From Meghimatium bilineatum (lineage: Eukaryota > Mollusca > Gastropoda > Stylommatophora > Philomycidae), in contig CM067306.1 in assembly GCA_034231615.1 (NCBI GenBank), forward strand, positions 33,934,019 to 33,998,018: DNA of 64,000 nucleotides, read 5' to 3'. The position numbers were made by a program, and so were the translations under genes. Numbering within the stretch: the stretch's first letter is position 1; every line of letters starts with the position of its first letter. This document shows, piece after piece, positions 33,046-42,944 of this stretch. The notes beneath the pieces were generated by a model, which was given only the letters and a program-made list of their open reading frames with translations, was not told the DNA's origin and did no database searches.

Positions 33046-33211
33046 CAAATGTGCATAACTTAGCTCCAGAACACATTTTCTAAATATTTATCTAAACGTT
33101 TCCTGTTGATCGTATTAAGTCTGCAAGTTTATTAAACCCACACAGATTTGAAGATTGAAATTAGAATAAAAGCGTATAAAATTAAAGAAATATGTATATT
33201 CCACTTCTTCT

Positions 33212-33445
33212 GCTTTCGATTTCAAACTCCTGCTGATTAGAAGAATAAAGTCGTGCCGAGATCGGATGGGCTAGTCGGAAATGCGCAAATAGCTTAGCCC
33301 CACTGTAAAACTATCAGCACAAATCCCACGAACACTCGTTTATTGACCTCATTAGTCGTTTCTTACGATATACATGAAAGGTAAAAAAAGTGTTGCTATT
33401 CTATGCATCCCTTTCAGGCACCTACACACGCTGATGATTTCTTCT
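33212..33445 (-). mobile_element. SINE-A copy
   Basis: On the minus strand: GCGTGTGTAGGTGCCTGAAA, GGGATGCATAGAATAGCAAC, TATCGTAAGAAACGACTAAT, CGATCTCGGCACGACTTTAT on the plus side, and an AGCAGAAGAAG tail. This is one of the copies that sets the 5' end of the family. Confidence 0.75.
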
Positions 33446-33849
33446 GCATTATGCTTATCCCACATTAGCCTTATTTAACAGCCGATCTCGAAGAATAGCG
33501 GCTATAAATTATCCAGCAAAATTAATTGTATCAGCAAACATGAGAAAAAAAAGAAAAAAACAAACATCAAACAGAAACTTGACTAGAAACTGCGTGTTTA
33601 CAAAGAGTGCAGTTACAGCTGGCGAGTCCTTTTTATGCATCTGCAAGTGACAGCGATAGGCCATTGTTTACCCGACGTGGAGCTTAAGCCTTGACAGTTG
33701 ACAATCTAATGATTTTTAGAAGTAGATACGATATGGAATCAGTTTTTCTTTCACTATTTTGGTCTGACTGAATGACTCTATAGAACACCTGTTCGCTAAA
33801 CTAAATTGGACCCCATTGGTTACGTGTTTTGATTATGTTTTATTTTCCA
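33446..33849. other. No gene or repeat recognised
   Basis: AT-rich. Nothing supportable before the inverted repeat that follows. Confidence 0.45.
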
Positions 33850-33925
33850 TTGGTTACTATTTATATACTTGGGATCGCATGCTAAAAATAACCAAGGCGA
33901 TTCCAAGTATACAAATAGTAACCAA
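33850..33925. repeat. Inverted repeat, 28-bp arms, 20-bp loop
   Basis: Left arm TTGGTTACTATTTATATACT plus TGGGATCG. The right arm reversed is TTGGTTACTATTTGTATACT plus TGGAATCG. There are two mismatches in 28. It would fold into a long stem if transcribed. Confidence 0.9.
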
Positions 33926-34147
33926 CTGAAGTCAAACAATAATGTCTCTTCTCTGATATTTTTTAAATATATATTGCATATTAACCCCATATCTTTGACA
34001 AGTAGATAAAATAGTCAGTTAAACTTATCACTGTTTATATTATTAGTTACATTAAAATGACTGATGATATTTGTAAAAATATAAACAAACTTGCTTATGT
34101 TGTAAAATAGCAACATTTATTTCTACACATTAGAAAAAAATATATGT

Positions 34148-34420
34148 TAATAAATAGATAAGATAATGTGGTGATTTTAAATAGATAAGGAGGCATGATG
34201 TCATGAAGTAAATAAAGAAAATTGATGTCGAGAAATAGACATGGAAAGTGACGTCATAAAATTGATAAGGAAATGTGATGTCATACAGCAGATACGGAAA
34301 TGTCCTATCTGATGTCTTGTCCTAGATAAGAAAATTCGAACTTATTAAAAAGATAAGAACATTTGTTGTTATGAAATAGGCACGAAAATTTTGATATAAA
34401 ATAGATATTAACATTAGGAA
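34148..34420. repeat. Degenerate tandem repeat, about 30-34-bp unit
   Basis: Loose copies of AAATAGATAAGGAAATGTGA and TGTCAT recur about eight times with many changes. An old array. Confidence 0.7.
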
Positions 34421-34924
34421 ATACAAGATGCAACTGTTCAGTGCTGGAGAAAAGTTAAGAAAAGTTATCAAAAATAGAAAATTGAAGATAAACAAATCTA
34501 GAACATGACATGTACTCATATTCTGTTATGTCAACTGAAAATGACATTTTGTTAGATGTTGTGGAATACAATGCAGATATTATTGGAACAACGCGCGTGA
34601 TTATGAATAACATATGGCAGTTCTGCTTATTGGATCATAAATACACAACGAGTAACGTGATGACTTCAAGAGGAGGGTCTAAAATCTATGCGAGGGAACG
34701 TGTGACATTCCCCAGAGGTTTGAGCTCGTTTCGTAGAAAAGTGTTTGACAATCTTCTCGTTGAGAATAAATTGGGCAAGGAACAGATGTGAAGTGAATCC
34801 AACTGACACGTGTTGTCTGTGGTGTACATATGTGGGAGGACATGTTGGCTGTGCTCTGTTTGTGTGGGAGTGTGGATGATTATTTATGTAAAGTAAATGT
34901 TGTGAAGTGTCTGTGGAGGATTGG
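34421..34924. other. No gene recognised; one unassigned 93-codon frame
   Basis: The plus frame 34510-34791 carries no motif I recognise and no upstream or downstream coding context. I leave it uncalled. Confidence 0.4.
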
Positions 34925-35005
34925 GTAAACAGTACATGGGATATGTTGAATAAATGCAGTAATACGGGGTCAACGTTTCGACCTTCTGGGCTTTGTCAAG
35001 AACGA
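34925..35005 (-). repeat. Terminal-type module fragment with hairpin motif
   Basis: On the minus strand CGTTCTTGACAAAGCCCAGA is followed by AGGTCGAAACGTTGACC. It is the same type of motif as at 18.9, 28.75, 35.9 and 41.7 kb. Pairing of the stem is weak here. Confidence 0.45.
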
Positions 35006-35696
35006 GGGACATAACTGCTTTAATTTGATGTGTGTGCGGCATATATGTATTATAATGTCGAGAGATGATTAATGGTTAACAAGTCCGTAGATGAAAGGGG
35101 AAAGGGACCTAGAGAATCATAACATCACATGTAGTACTTAGAAACGTGGCCAAAAGATGGATCAAAATTCAGAAAAACAATGTTTCTAAAGTTCGTCAAA
35201 TTTTTCATCAAACGCAAGAACTGGCAAACGAATACGCACGAATAACCACTTTTTATCCAACCCTCTAGTGAAATGTCTCTACGGTCCTGATGATTAATAA
35301 TATCTGGAAACAAATGAGCTGATGGATGATAATCTTCAGGAGGGAATTGCACTGTATAAAATACAATGAAATCCACGGAGAAAGAGACGACAGTGAATGA
35401 CTAGAATTATGTGAGAGAAGTCAGACGAAGATAGGTCTCAATAATGGAACATGCGGATACTATATAGAACATAGAGAGACTATATATATATAGAAAATAA
35501 AGAGACTGTATAGAAAATGACAGTACAGTTTATACCTTAAACTTGGCATATTCTATGAGACAAAGGTTGATTGCTTAAACGTGACACATCTATAATAGGA
35601 AGGCTTGATTGGTTGAAAGCATGATTCAATCGACACATGGATTCGTGAAAAAGATCAAAGCTGGAGGGGTCCAATACAGTAGGAGAAGATATAGTT
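35006..35696. other. No gene; short ACTATATAGA repeats
   Basis: GAGACTATATA and GAGACTGTATAGAAAA repeat near 35455-35520. Nothing coding. Confidence 0.5.
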
Positions 35697-35820
35697 CTTC
35701 CCTCTTAAGACGTTTCTTACAAAGCGTTTAATCTCATCCTCTTACCAAGCGTTAATCTTATCTTCTTACCAAGCGTTAATCTCATCCTCTTACCAAGCGT
35801 TAATCTCATCCTCTTACCAT
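35697..35820. repeat. Minisatellite, 24-bp unit, about 4.5 copies
   Basis: Unit CCAAGCGTTAATCTCATCCT plus CTTA. The first copies are more diverged. Confidence 0.93.
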
Positions 35821-35871
35821 CGTCATATGTGCTTTCGCAGTTTAGTTTATTGTTTATTCCGATTTTTGTCT

Positions 35872-36075
35872 GTTGTCCTGATGAAGACTTTTAGTCGAAA
35901 TTTCGTCTTCAACTATGTCTCTTAGCTAGTTTGTCGTATTGACTAATAATTGGTAACACTTAAACCTATTTCTGCTCATTTTATATATGCCTTGTGTTAC
36001 CCTAGACCCCCCTCCCCTCTATCATTTTCAATTTGGGTTTATTTTCCCGATACTGGAGTCTTACCATTTTAACAC
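35872..36075 (+). repeat. Terminal-type module with hammerhead-like hairpin
   Basis: Starts with CTGATGAAGACTTTTAGTCG AAA (35878-35900). GACU-UUU-AGUC forms a perfect 4-bp stem just before GAAA. Then come CTAGTTTG, GACTAATAATTGGTAACACT, CTATTTCTGCTCATTTTATA, CTTGTGTTACCC, a C-rich tract and CATTTTCAATTTGGG. Copies at 2.5 kb (minus) and 41.6-41.8 kb share this order. Confidence 0.65.
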
Positions 36076-36834
36076 AACGGTGCCTCTTAAAAAAAACCAG
36101 CACGCCCTACTGTAATCTAACACTGTTGTCGGTAGTTGATATAATCGCTTATTGGCTACAACAACTAATACCAAGGTAGTATCTTTGGTTAAAAATTCGT
36201 GCCTCTGCACGAAGAAACACTAATCACTACACAGATAAAGTGAAGGTTCTTGTGTTATACAAAAAGAAACACAGTGTTTTAAGCGGTGATACTTTACCAG
36301 GGAATTGTAATGAAAAACTAATGAATCTTTGTTGCCAAATTTAGAATTCAATAAAAAATCTCGACAATAATTTGCGCAATTATTTTATGCGCACATAATT
36401 TTTTTTTAAATCATGATGGGAACCTCGTATGTACTTAAATATGAAGCAGATTCAATAACATGAGGACAATGGCATATACTTTTGTTACTTCATTTATTTC
36501 CTAACGTTAAATTGCAGTGTTTCCCCTGTCATAAAATTAACTGGTTTCTCAGAGTTCAAGGCGCATTGATAAACTGCGCTGTTATTCTCACACACAAATA
36601 AGACATCAGTGTTGCGTTAACTTTAAGTCATCTTTGTTAACATTGCATCAAAGCAAATCTATTTCTTACTAGCATAACATAACAATTATTTGTTACATAA
36701 TAGTTATAATAAACAAAAGAACCATTCCTGAAAGTGGAGAGTATACTGTGACATATGTCCCTGTATACGTTTCCTGTAGTACCGTTTGTTTACCAGAGTA
36801 TTGGCGTTGCCTTTCTTTTGCAACTAATCAACAG
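36076..36834. other. No gene or repeat recognised
   Basis: AT-rich single-copy-looking sequence before the RT relic. Confidence 0.45.
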
Positions 36835-37585
36835 AATTAACGTCAAAGTTGGAAAAAGTTACCAGCAAGTACGGAATGGAAATCAATACAGATAAGAGCA
36901 AAATCGTAAACATCAGAGACACAGAAAACTAGACTAATATCATGATGAATGGACACAAGCTTGAAGAGGTGAATACCTTCAAATACGTCGGATCCAGTAT
37001 ATGCAGCGAAGGTAAATGCAAAGCAAAACTAAAATTAAGGCTGGAGATGGCTTTAGCGTCCATGTCAAGGCTAACTTTGATTTGGAAAAGCAACATCAGT
37101 GTTGGAGTGAAAATCAAACAGTATAAGTCGCTGGTGCTTTCTGTTGTGTTGTATGGTTGTGAGAGTTGGACACTCACTGCGGACATGGAGAGAAGATTAC
37201 AGGCTTTCGAGTATAAATGCTACAGAAGAATTCTACGAATTTCCTATAGTGAACATAAGACCAATGTGTACGTAAGAAATAAAGTAGAGATGTGTGCAGG
37301 TGTTCAGGAGCCATTGCTTTCAATAATAAAACGACGAAAACTAGCATGGTTCGGACATGTATGCAGGCAAGATTCCTTGTCAAAAACAATACTGCAGGGA
37401 ACTGTCGAAGGTTGAAAGAAGCAAAGGAGGGAAAAAATAAAGACATCGACAGACAACATCAAGGAATGGACAGGGCAAGATATTTTCACACTCATCCGCA
37501 TCGCTGAGGATATAATTCGCTGGGGGACTCTGTGTGCTGAAGCATCCAATGTGGTACCCCTACGACACTGAAGGATTATGGGTTT
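36835..37585 (+). pseudogene. Non-LTR RT, C-terminal third, nearly continuous
   Basis: TSKYGMEINTDKSKIV (about 36866-36913) is the end of the RT palm. After one in-frame TAG, the frame 36942-37415 is open: a HKLEEVNTFKYVGSSIC core, VVLYGCESWTLTADMERRLQ, FEYKCYRRILRISYSEH and KRRKLAWFGHVCRQD, ending KTILQGTVEG. A TGA and a basic segment follow, then TDNIKEWTGQDIFTLIRIAE and VVPLRH. This is the standard tail order of an endonuclease-RT LINE protein. About 250 residues of the C-terminus survive with two or three lesions. It is 5'-truncated. The 18.1-kb and 53.1-kb relics are relatives. Confidence 0.85.
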
Positions 37586-37883
37586 ATTGATTGATTTATT
37601 GAATCAACAGAGCCGAGATGGGGTTACTGCATACGGGCAAGACACGTTCTCCATAAAACATGCCAGGGCAAGCAATCTTTTGTGAAACCACGCACGCACG
37701 CCCGTGTACGTACACGCACACACAAATATCCAAATACAGACGTTTATTAAGAATTAGTTATATAGAATACAATATAAATATATTCGTCCAACTGTAAACA
37801 CACAAACTTGCAGGTTATCTATCTACAACCGTTAGTGGCAGTGGTGAAACTGTAAACTTATTTACTTTGAACATGTAACCAGA
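37586..37883. other. No gene; ACGCACAC-rich patch
   Basis: A short alternating CA/CG patch near 37690-37725. Nothing else. Confidence 0.5.
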
Positions 37884-37992
37884 TCACATTTCTATTCTCT
37901 TGACTACACCTTGCTGGAAAACCGGTAGGACAATTGTCGTGCTACAAGAGAGATCTGGTGGGAATTAGAGTATGAACACTAAAGAAGAAGCC
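37884..37992 (+). mobile_element. SINE-B fragment, 3' half
   Basis: ATTTCTATTCTCTTGACTAC, CTTGCTGGAAAACCGGTAGG, ACAATTGTCGTGCTACAAGA, GAGATCTGGTGGGAATTAGA, ending AACACTAAAGAAGAAG. This is the long form of the family. Confidence 0.75.
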
Positions 37993-38114
37993 GAACTGCC
38001 CTCAATATATTTCAATTGTGTTCTAAACAATGAGTTCACACAACGACACAAGCCAAAATGACCTGTCATAATCAAAATAGATGTATGACTTCGGTTGAAA
38101 GATTCGTGCATCGG

Positions 38115-38215
38115 CTAATAGAAGATTTAATCATTTAGTTCTAATGTAAGACCAACTGACTAATAGATGATTTAATCATTTACCTCGGTGGTATAAAACC
38201 AACTGACTAATGGTA
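38115..38215. repeat. About 50-bp direct duplication
   Basis: GACTAATAGATGATTTAATC and CCAACTGACTAATA flank variable middles, twice. It lies just before the 41-bp array. Confidence 0.7.
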
Positions 38216-38269
38216 AATGCAGCCTTCTAAAATGAGTTATTTGACAATTCTCTTGATTTTTAGTGGTAG

Positions 38270-41180
38270 TAAGTACAATATAGAAGGCTGGGTACAGCAG
38301 AGATTGGTAGTAAGTACAGTATAGAAGGCGGCGTACAGCAGAGATTGGTAGTAAGTACAATATAGAAGGCTGGGTACAGCAGAGATTGGTATAAGTACAA
38401 TATAGAAGGCGGCGTACAGCAGAGATTGGTAGTTAGTACAATATAGAAGGCGGGGTACAGCGGAGATTGGTAGTAAGTACAATATAGAAGGCGGGGTACA
38501 GCAGAGATTGGTAGTAAGTACAATATAGAAGGCTGGGTACAGCAGAGATTGGTACAAGTACAATATAGAAGGCGGCGTACAGTAGAGATTGGTAGTAAGT
38601 ACAATATAGAAGGCGGGGTACAGCAGAGTTTGGTAGTAAGTACAATATAGAATGCTGGGTACAGCAGAGATTGGTAGTAAGTACAATATAGAAGGCTGGG
38701 TACAGCAGAGATTGGTAGTAAGTACAATATAGAAGACGGGGTACAGCAGAGATTGGTAGTAAGTACAATATAGAAGGCGGCGTACAGAAGAGATTGGTAG
38801 TAAGTACAATATAGACGATGGCGTACAGCAGAGATTGGTAGTAAGTACAATATAGAAGGTGGCGTACAGAAGAGATTGGTAGTAAGTACAATATAGAATG
38901 CGGGGTACAGCAGAGATTGGTAGTAAGTACAATATAGAAGGCTGGGTACAGCAGAGATTGGTAGTAAGTACAATATAGAAGGCGGGGTACAGCAGAGATT
39001 GGTAGTAAGTACAATATAGAAGGCGGCGTACAGAAGAGATTTGTAGTAAGTACAATATAGAAGGCTGGGTACAGCAGAGATTGGTAGTAAGTACAATATA
39101 GAAGGCGGCGTACAGAAGAGATTTGTAGTAAGTACAATATAGAAGGCTGGGTACAGCAGAGATTGGTAGTAAGTACAATATAGAAGGCGGCGTACAGCAG
39201 AGATTGGTAGTAAGTACAATATAGAAGGCGGCGTACAGCAGAGATTGGTAGTAAGTACAATATAGAAGGCGGCGTACAGCAGAGATTGGTAGTAAGTACA
39301 ATATAGAAGGCGGCGTACAGCAGAGATTGGTAGTAAGTACAATATAGAAGGCGGGGTACAGCAGAGATTGGTAGTAAGTACAATATAGAAGGCGGAGTAC
39401 AGCATAGATTGGTAGTAAGTACAATATAGAAGGCGGCGTACAGCAGAGATTGGTATAAGCACAATATAGAAGGCGGCGTACAGCAGAGATTGGTATAAGT
39501 ACAATATAGAAGGCTGCGTACAGAAGAGATTGGTAGTAAGTACAATATAGAAGGCTGCGTACAGAAGAGATTGGTAGTAAGTACAATATAGAAGGCTGCG
39601 TACAGAAGAGATTGGTAGTAAGTACAATATAGAAGGCTGGGTACAGCAGAGATTGGTAGTAAGTACAGTATAGAAGGCGGCGTACAGCAGAGATTGGTAG
39701 TAAGTACAATATAGAAGGCTGGGTACAGCAGAGATTGGTATAAGTACAATATAGAAGGCGGCGTACAGCAGAGATTGGTATTAAGTACAATATAGAAGGC
39801 GGGGTACAGCGGAGATTGGTAGTAAGTACAATATAGAAGGCGGGGTAAAGCAGAGTTTGGTAGTAAGTACAATATAGAAGGCTGGGTACAGCAGAGATTG
39901 GTAGTAAGTACAATATAGAAGGCTGGGTACAGCAGAGATTGGTACAAGTACAATATAGAAGGCGGCGTACAGTAGAGATTGGTAGTAAGTACAATATAGA
40001 AGGCGGGGTACAGCAGAGTTTGGTAGTAAGTACAATATAGAATGCTGGGTACAGCAGAGATTGGTAGTAAGTACAATATAGAAGGCTGGGTACAGCAGAG
40101 ATTGGTAGTAAGTACAATATAGAAGACGGGGTACAGCAGAGATTGGTAGTAAGTACAATATAGAAGGCGGCGTACAGAAGAGATTGGTAGTAAGTACAAT
40201 ATAGACGATGGCGTACAGCAGAGATTGGTAGTAAGTACAATATAGAAGGCGGCGTACAGCAGAGATTGGTAGTAAGTACAATATAGAAGGCGGAGTACAG
40301 CAGAGATTGGTAGTAAGTACAATATAGAAGGCGGAGTACAGCAGAGATTGGTAGTAAGTACAATATAGAAGGCGGCGTACAGCAGAGATTGGTATAAGTA
40401 CAATATAGAAGGCGGCGTACAGCAGAGATTGGTATAAGTACAATATAGAAGGCTGCGTACAGAAGAGATTGGTAGTAAGTACAATATAGAAGGCTGCGTA
40501 CAGAAGAGATTGGTAGTAAGTACAATATAGAAGGCTGCGTACAGAAGAGATTGGTAGTAAGTACAATATAGAAGGCTGCGTACAGAAGAGATTGGTAGTA
40601 AGTACAATATAGAAGGCTGCGTACAGAAGAGATTGGTAGTAAGTACAATATAGAAGGCTGCGTACAGAAGAGATTGGTAGTAAGTACAATATAGAAGGCG
40701 GCGTACAGCAGAGATTGGTATAAGTACAATATAGAAGGCGGCGTACAGCAGAGATTGGTATAAGTACAATATAGAAGGCTGCGTACAGAAGAGATTGGTA
40801 GTAAGTACAATATAGAAGGCTGCGTACAGAAGAGATTGGTAGTAAGTACAATATAGAAGGCTGCGTACAGAAGAGATTGGTAGTAAGTACAATATAGAAG
40901 GCTGCGTACAGAAGAGATTGGTAGTAAGTACAATATAGAAGGCTGGGTACTGCAGAGATTGGTAGTAAGTACAATATAGAAGGCGGGGTACAGCAGAGAT
41001 TGGTAGTAAGTACTATATAGAAGGCAGCGTACAGCATAGTTTGGTAGTAAGTACAATATAGAAGGCGGCGTACAGCAGAGATTGGTATAAGTACAATATA
41101 GAAGGCTGCGTACAGAAGAGATTGGTAGTAAGTACAATATAGAAGGCTGCGTACAGAAGAGATTGGTAGTAAGTAACAGA
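38270..41180. repeat. Large minisatellite, 41-bp unit, about 71 copies
   Basis: Unit GGTAGTAAGTACAATATAGA, then AGGCGGCGTACAGCAGAGAT T. Variants lie at fixed places (GCGGCG, GCTGGG, GCTGCG, GCGGGG; CAGCAG or CAGAAG) and one class lacks 3 bases (GGTATAAGTAC). Rare variants occur as pairs about 1390 bp apart (AGAAGACGGG at 38732 and 40122; AGACGATGG at 38813 and 40203), so a block of about 34 units was duplicated. All three minus-strand frames are open, one for 1012 codons, because the unit has no stop in any frame and 41 is not a multiple of 3. That long frame starts at TTG and has no internal Met. Confidence 0.97.
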
Positions 41181-41300
41181 GAAGAGAATACAGTTGTAGA
41201 ACTCAAATAAATAACAATAAACCTTGTTATAATTACATTACTGTCAAAATCGAATGTGTGAGGACATTGGCGCAAATAATATGGAGAAACAATGTATCTC

Positions 41301-41410
41301 TGCTCTGGTTACTATATCCTACTTGAAAATTAGTAGGAAAATTTTTCTGTAGTAGGACAATTTTTCAGTAGTAGGACAATTGTTCTATTGTAAGAGAGAT
41401 ATAGTGGGAG
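41301..41410 (+). mobile_element. SINE-B relic with tripled 21-bp segment
   Basis: CTATATCCTACTTGAAAATT stands for CTACATCCTGCTGGAAATC. GTAGTAGGACAATTTTTC-like segments repeat three times. Then AAGAGAGATATAGTGGGAG follows. It is a third case of local tandem growth in the same SINE interior. Confidence 0.55.
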
Positions 41411-41439
41411 ATTCTGAACGATGGTTAACAAATATACTC

Positions 41440-41830
41440 AACCAATTAAAAATAAACAGAAATAGGTACAGGTGTTAACGATATGAAAATGGACAGAAAT
41501 AGGTACAGGTGTTAACGATATAAAAATGGACAGAAATAGGTACAGGTGTTAACGATATGAAAATGGACAGAAATAGGTACAGGTGTTAACGATATGAAAA
41601 TGGACAGAAATAGGTACTAATGCTAACAATATTTGTAAACAAAGCAAACTAGCAACAAGACACAATTACGAACGAAGTATCGACTAAAAGTCTTCATCAG
41701 TACGAAAGACAAGAAACAAAACAAAATGGTAACACGTGTACCTATTTCCGTTCACTTTTACATGCCCCCTGTGTTATCCCAACCCTCTCATTTCATGTAA
41801 TGGGTTGTTTCCAGCTCTGGAGTTTTATCT
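41440..41830. repeat. Terminal-type modules in inverted pair, with 37-bp array
   Basis: The left part is minus strand: four copies of GATATGAAAATGGACAGAAA, TAGGTACAGGTGTTAAC, then CTAGTTTGC-like sequence and the hairpin motif CTGATGAAGACTTTTAGTCG (41676-41700, minus). The right part is plus strand: GGTAACACGTGTACCTATTT, CCGTTCACTTTTACATGCC, CCTGTGTTATCCC. Both halves belong to the same module as 35.9 kb, facing away from a shared centre. Confidence 0.7.
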
Positions 41831-41834
41831 CTAA

Positions 41835-41975
41835 GGATCAAAGAGAGCAAGAAGTCATGCTGAAATCGGATGTGCCAGAACGAAATGCGCAGATATCGCA
41901 ATCAAGCTGTAAACAATGACATTGCGTATTACATTCACGTGACTACATCTTACTAATCTTCGAAGTCAGATAATA
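41835..41975 (+). mobile_element. SINE-A fragment, 3' half
   Basis: GTCATGCTGAAATCGGATGT, GCGCAGATATCGCAATCAAG, CTGTAAACAATGACATTGCG, GACTACATCTTACTAATC. It has no head and lies directly after the module pair. Confidence 0.7.
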
Positions 41976-42741
41976 ATATTAGAATAAGAAACAACATTTT
42001 TATGGCACGGAGGCACACATAATTAACCAATAGAAGAGGAGGAGACGTGACGAGAGTGAAATATCTACGTAAACGATACAACGAGTGAGGCAAAACTTCA
42101 CCAAAGAATGTCTATCTTCCACTATCACAACCATCTCACCATCAACGCATCCCTGTAAACATTTATATGTCATTGACCTTGAACTCAAGGAACGTAAGAT
42201 ACTCTGAAGAGACTACATTTTTACCAGGTGTACGTGACTGGCGTCGGCAGGTAGCGGCGGCTGTGATCTGTTTGTGGAAACAGTTGAGATAAATAACTAT
42301 CAGGAAATGTGGCTATTTTTTTTTTCAGTGTGAAACGTACATGCAGTTGTTTTTCCAGGTTTTACAATGACAGGACGTACATACTTCTACGTGTATTCAG
42401 GCCTGCGGACTGCGCCACTATATCTTCGTTAACCAGATTTATCTGTTTTTTGTAAAAAAGGTCAATAACAAATCTAGAACATGATCTGAAATAAATATGA
42501 ACATCATATTTATGATCTGAAAATGTTTGACAATTGACGACAAAAGGAGAGGAGGAATAGGTTGACAATAAGTGGCAGAACTGAAACATGTGATGACAAA
42601 TTGAGAGGAGAAATGGGTTGACAACACGAGACAGAACTGAAATATTTATATACAATTAACTTTGAACATGTCAGTCAGCAATATAAGACATGCTTCAGAT
42701 AAATTAGGCATTATTATTCTAACATAATGTATTTGACTTCT
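41976..42741. other. No gene; 66-bp degenerate duplication
   Basis: Near 42539-42645 the block with GGTTGACAA, GGCAGAACTGAAA and a GAGAGGAG segment occurs about two times. Minus-strand small frames have no motif. Confidence 0.5.
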
Positions 42742-42803
42742 CCCGTGATTTTCATTGGCTGTCGGAATAAAACATAGACAAAGTATCCATTGAAAATCAC
42801 GGG
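42742..42803. repeat. Inverted repeat, 17-bp arms
   Basis: CCCGTGATTTTCATTGG and, reversed, CCCGTGATTTTCAATGG, separated by 28 bases, one mismatch. Confidence 0.9.
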
Positions 42804-42944
42804 AAAATATAAATAAGCCATTTTATAATGATGATTTCTAATGAACCAGCAGGGCTGTATTTTTGATGAAAGACACACTTTAAGGATACCGAAAGAATAA
42901 CATCGAAACAAATCACAAACTAGATTCTAAATTCATGTATGGCT

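Noticed and set aside
34510..34791. 93-codon plus frame
   Set aside because: No motif or homologous segment elsewhere in the window; I could not support a function.
38237..41275. Minus-strand reading frame of 1012 codons
   Set aside because: It is a by-product of a stop-free 41-bp unit; all three minus frames are open. It starts at TTG, contains no further Met, and has no domain.
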